A stretch of 7,934 bases of DNA from Alphaproteobacteria bacterium UBA6062 (GTDB lineage: Bacteria > Pseudomonadota > Alphaproteobacteria > Sneathiellales > Sneathiellaceae): contig DIYE01000244.1 in assembly GCA_002428885.1 (NCBI GenBank), positions 1-7,934 of the forward strand. The letters run 5' to 3'. A program made the position numbers and the translations under genes. Positions 7,208 to 7,934 of this stretch are shown piece by piece. The notes under the pieces are model-generated. The model was not told the origin of the DNA and ran no database searches. It was given only the letters and a program-made list of their open reading frames with translations. Numbering within the stretch: the stretch's first letter is position 1; each line of letters starts with the position of its first letter.

Positions 7208-7219
7208 ACTGTAGACAAT
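7208..7219. promoter_or_regulatory. Possible second GntR operator on the uraH side
   Basis: ACTGTAGACAAT agrees with ATTGTATACAAT, the core of the palindrome at 7033-7046, at 10 of 12 positions and keeps the TGT/ACA symmetry. It sits about 105 bp upstream of uraH, where it could control the rightward arm. This is a by-eye match and chance similarity in AT-rich DNA is possible. Confidence 0.35.
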
Positions 7220-7259
7220 TTATGACATCTCGTGCATGGTTTTGAAATTGGGAGTTGAT

Positions 7260-7310
7260 GGGTCGGCCAATCGACCCGATTTGAAGTGATGGACATCCGG
7301 ACTTCCGGAT
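7260..7310 (+). other. Two tandem hairpins in the uraH leader
   Basis: GGGTCG (7260-7265) pairs with CGACCC (7272-7277) around a 6-nt loop. ATCCGGA (7295-7301) is the exact reverse complement of TCCGGAT (7304-7310), separated by 2 nt. The second hairpin ends 13 nt before the uraH ATG, just before the weak GATGAG ribosome site at 7312-7317. They could form a regulatory 5' leader, but no known riboswitch consensus was recognised by eye and no U-run follows. Confidence 0.4.
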
Positions 7311-7323
7311 TGATGAGCAGCAT

Positions 7324-7677
7324 ATGGGAAAACTGACCACGCATATCCTGGATACAGCAGCCGGAATGCCCGGAAAAAATATCAGGATTGATCTTTACCA
7401 TCTCAAAGATGACAGCTGGGAATTGCTTAAGACCGTTGTCTCAAACGACGACGGACGCTGCGACGCACCCCTTCTGGAAGGCGAGGACCTTAAAACCGGC
7501 CAGTATGAGTTGGTTTTCCACGCCGGAGATTATTTTGACTCTCTGGGCCTGGCGCTACCTGAACCGAAATTCCTGGACGAAATCGTCTTGAGATTTGGCG
7601 TTCCGGATGCATCTCAGCATTATCATGTACCGCTTCTGGTATCGCCATATAGCTACTCCACCTATCGGGGCAGCTGA
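7324..7677 (+). CDS. uraH: 5-hydroxyisourate hydrolase (transthyretin-related protein)
   Basis: Hydrolyses 5-hydroxyisourate, the product of urate oxidation, to OHCU (EC 3.5.2.17); 117 residues. The N-terminal GKLTTHILDTAAGMPG includes His7. DDGRCDAPL has Arg45, HYHVPLLVSPYSYSTYRGS (99-117) has His101, and the protein ends in YRGS, the C-terminal hallmark of the enzyme as opposed to transthyretin. These match the known catalytic His/Arg/His set. No signal peptide is seen, so it is cytoplasmic. The ATG at 7324 is the only reasonable start because an in-frame stop lies at 7282-7284; its ribosome site (GATGAG) is weak. It is the first gene of the rightward arm and feeds UraD on the opposite arm. 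Confidence 0.96.
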   Translation: MGKLTTHILDTAAGMPGKNIRIDLYHLKDDSWELLKTVVSNDDGRCDAPLLEGEDLKTGQYELVFHAGDYFDSLGLALPEPKFLDEIVLRFGVPDASQHYHVPLLVSPYSYSTYRGS

Positions 7678-7748
7678 TACAATAATGAAAAAGAGGACGG
7701 AACGGGAGAAATCCAGTCCTCAAAATGCCAACGAACAGGGGGCTAAAG

Positions 7749-7934
7749 ATGAGTGAAATATCGCAATCGGCGGGAAAATCCGCCTTTGACAGTGATGATC
7801 TTCGAGATCCGGATTATACACCGCCGTTAGGGAAGGCTGTCCCTCTGGGTGTTCAGCACGTGCTGGCCATGTTTGCCGGCAATGTGACGGTTCCCTTCAT
7901 CATCGCCGGCGCAGCCGGTCTCGCCGGTGGCGAC
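7749..7934 (+). CDS. NCS2 family nucleobase permease (xanthine/urate type), N-terminal part
   Basis: The first 62 codons of an inner-membrane nucleobase:cation symporter-2 protein; the rest lies past the window. After a polar cytoplasmic tail of about 28 residues comes GVQHVLAMFAGNVTVPFII (34-52), the conserved first-helix stretch of NCS2 transporters (QH followed by LAMF), then AGAAGLAGGD. The LAMFAGNV...P form is typical of the xanthine/uric acid subgroup rather than uracil permeases, and the locus supports urate or xanthine as substrate, but specificity cannot be settled from 62 residues. The ATG at 7749 has an excellent AGGGGG at 7737-7742, 6 nt upstream. It lies 71 bp after uraH and is probably co-transcribed with it. 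Confidence 0.92.
   Translation, partial: MSEISQSAGKSAFDSDDLRDPDYTPPLGKAVPLGVQHVLAMFAGNVTVPFIIAGAAGLAGGD

Larger units (their letters stand above)
6963..7323. promoter_or_regulatory. Divergent control region between gntR and uraH
   Basis: This 361-bp AT-rich stretch has no credible gene; a minus-strand open frame across 6994-7401 shows no family features and overlaps uraH. It contains a GntR-type palindrome (7033-7046), a second similar site (7208-7219), a putative gntR promoter (7043-7070, minus), an 8-bp direct repeat CTGCATAT (7071-7078 and 7084-7091), a terminator-like hairpin (7148-7171) and two hairpins before uraH (7260-7277, 7295-7310). No convincing -35/-10 pair for uraH was found. 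Confidence 0.8.

Noticed and set aside
7258..7284. 8-codon leader-peptide frame (MGRPIDPI) before uraH
   Set aside because: The GGGAG is only 3 nt from the ATG and the peptide has no attenuation-like residue run.
6994..7401. 135-codon minus-strand frame across the divergent control region
   Set aside because: It overlaps the uraH start, crosses the palindromes and hairpins, and shows no recognisable protein features.
7693..7721. GAGGAC/GTCCTC hairpin between uraH and the permease gene as a terminator or attenuator
   Set aside because: The stem is only 6 bp with a 17-nt loop and no following T-run.

Overview
The window looks like a chromosomal segment of a Gram-negative proteobacterium, most likely an alphaproteobacterium of intermediate GC content. 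I infer this from protein style, the HrpB helicase, the RND-type exporter and the PuuE/UraD/allantoicase type of purine catabolism. I cannot name the genus from sequence alone.

The left part (1-3271) holds general genes. On the minus strand, an RND/MMPL-family membrane exporter (333-2444) is followed after 3 bases by the 5' part of hrpB, an ATP-dependent helicase gene cut by the window edge. Divergent to these is a GNAT acetyltransferase gene (2528-3271). It ends 15 bp from the last gene of the next block, which converges on it.

The right part (3287-7934) is a purine ring degradation locus in two divergent arms. The minus-strand arm reads gntR - puuE - uraD - alc - allA, with gaps of only 4-16 bp, so it is almost certainly one operon. 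The plus-strand arm has uraH followed by the start of an NCS2 (xanthine/urate type) permease gene that runs off the window. Together these enzymes cover 5-hydroxyisourate -> OHCU -> allantoin -> allantoate -> ureidoglycolate -> glyoxylate, releasing CO2 and two ureas. Uptake would be by the permease and control by the GntR/FCD regulator. Urate oxidase and xanthine dehydrogenase are not in the window and may lie downstream of the permease.

The AT-rich divergent control region (about 6963-7323) is the most informative non-coding stretch. It has a 14-bp perfect palindrome of GntR-operator type beside gntR, a 9-bp direct repeat that duplicates its right half 23 bp away, and a 10/12 match to the same site on the uraH side. 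It also has a terminator-like hairpin on the minus strand and two tandem hairpins just before uraH. No CRISPR array, tRNA, rRNA, insertion sequence or obviously new system was seen. The genes are recognisable families in a sensible arrangement, and the interest is in the regulatory details.
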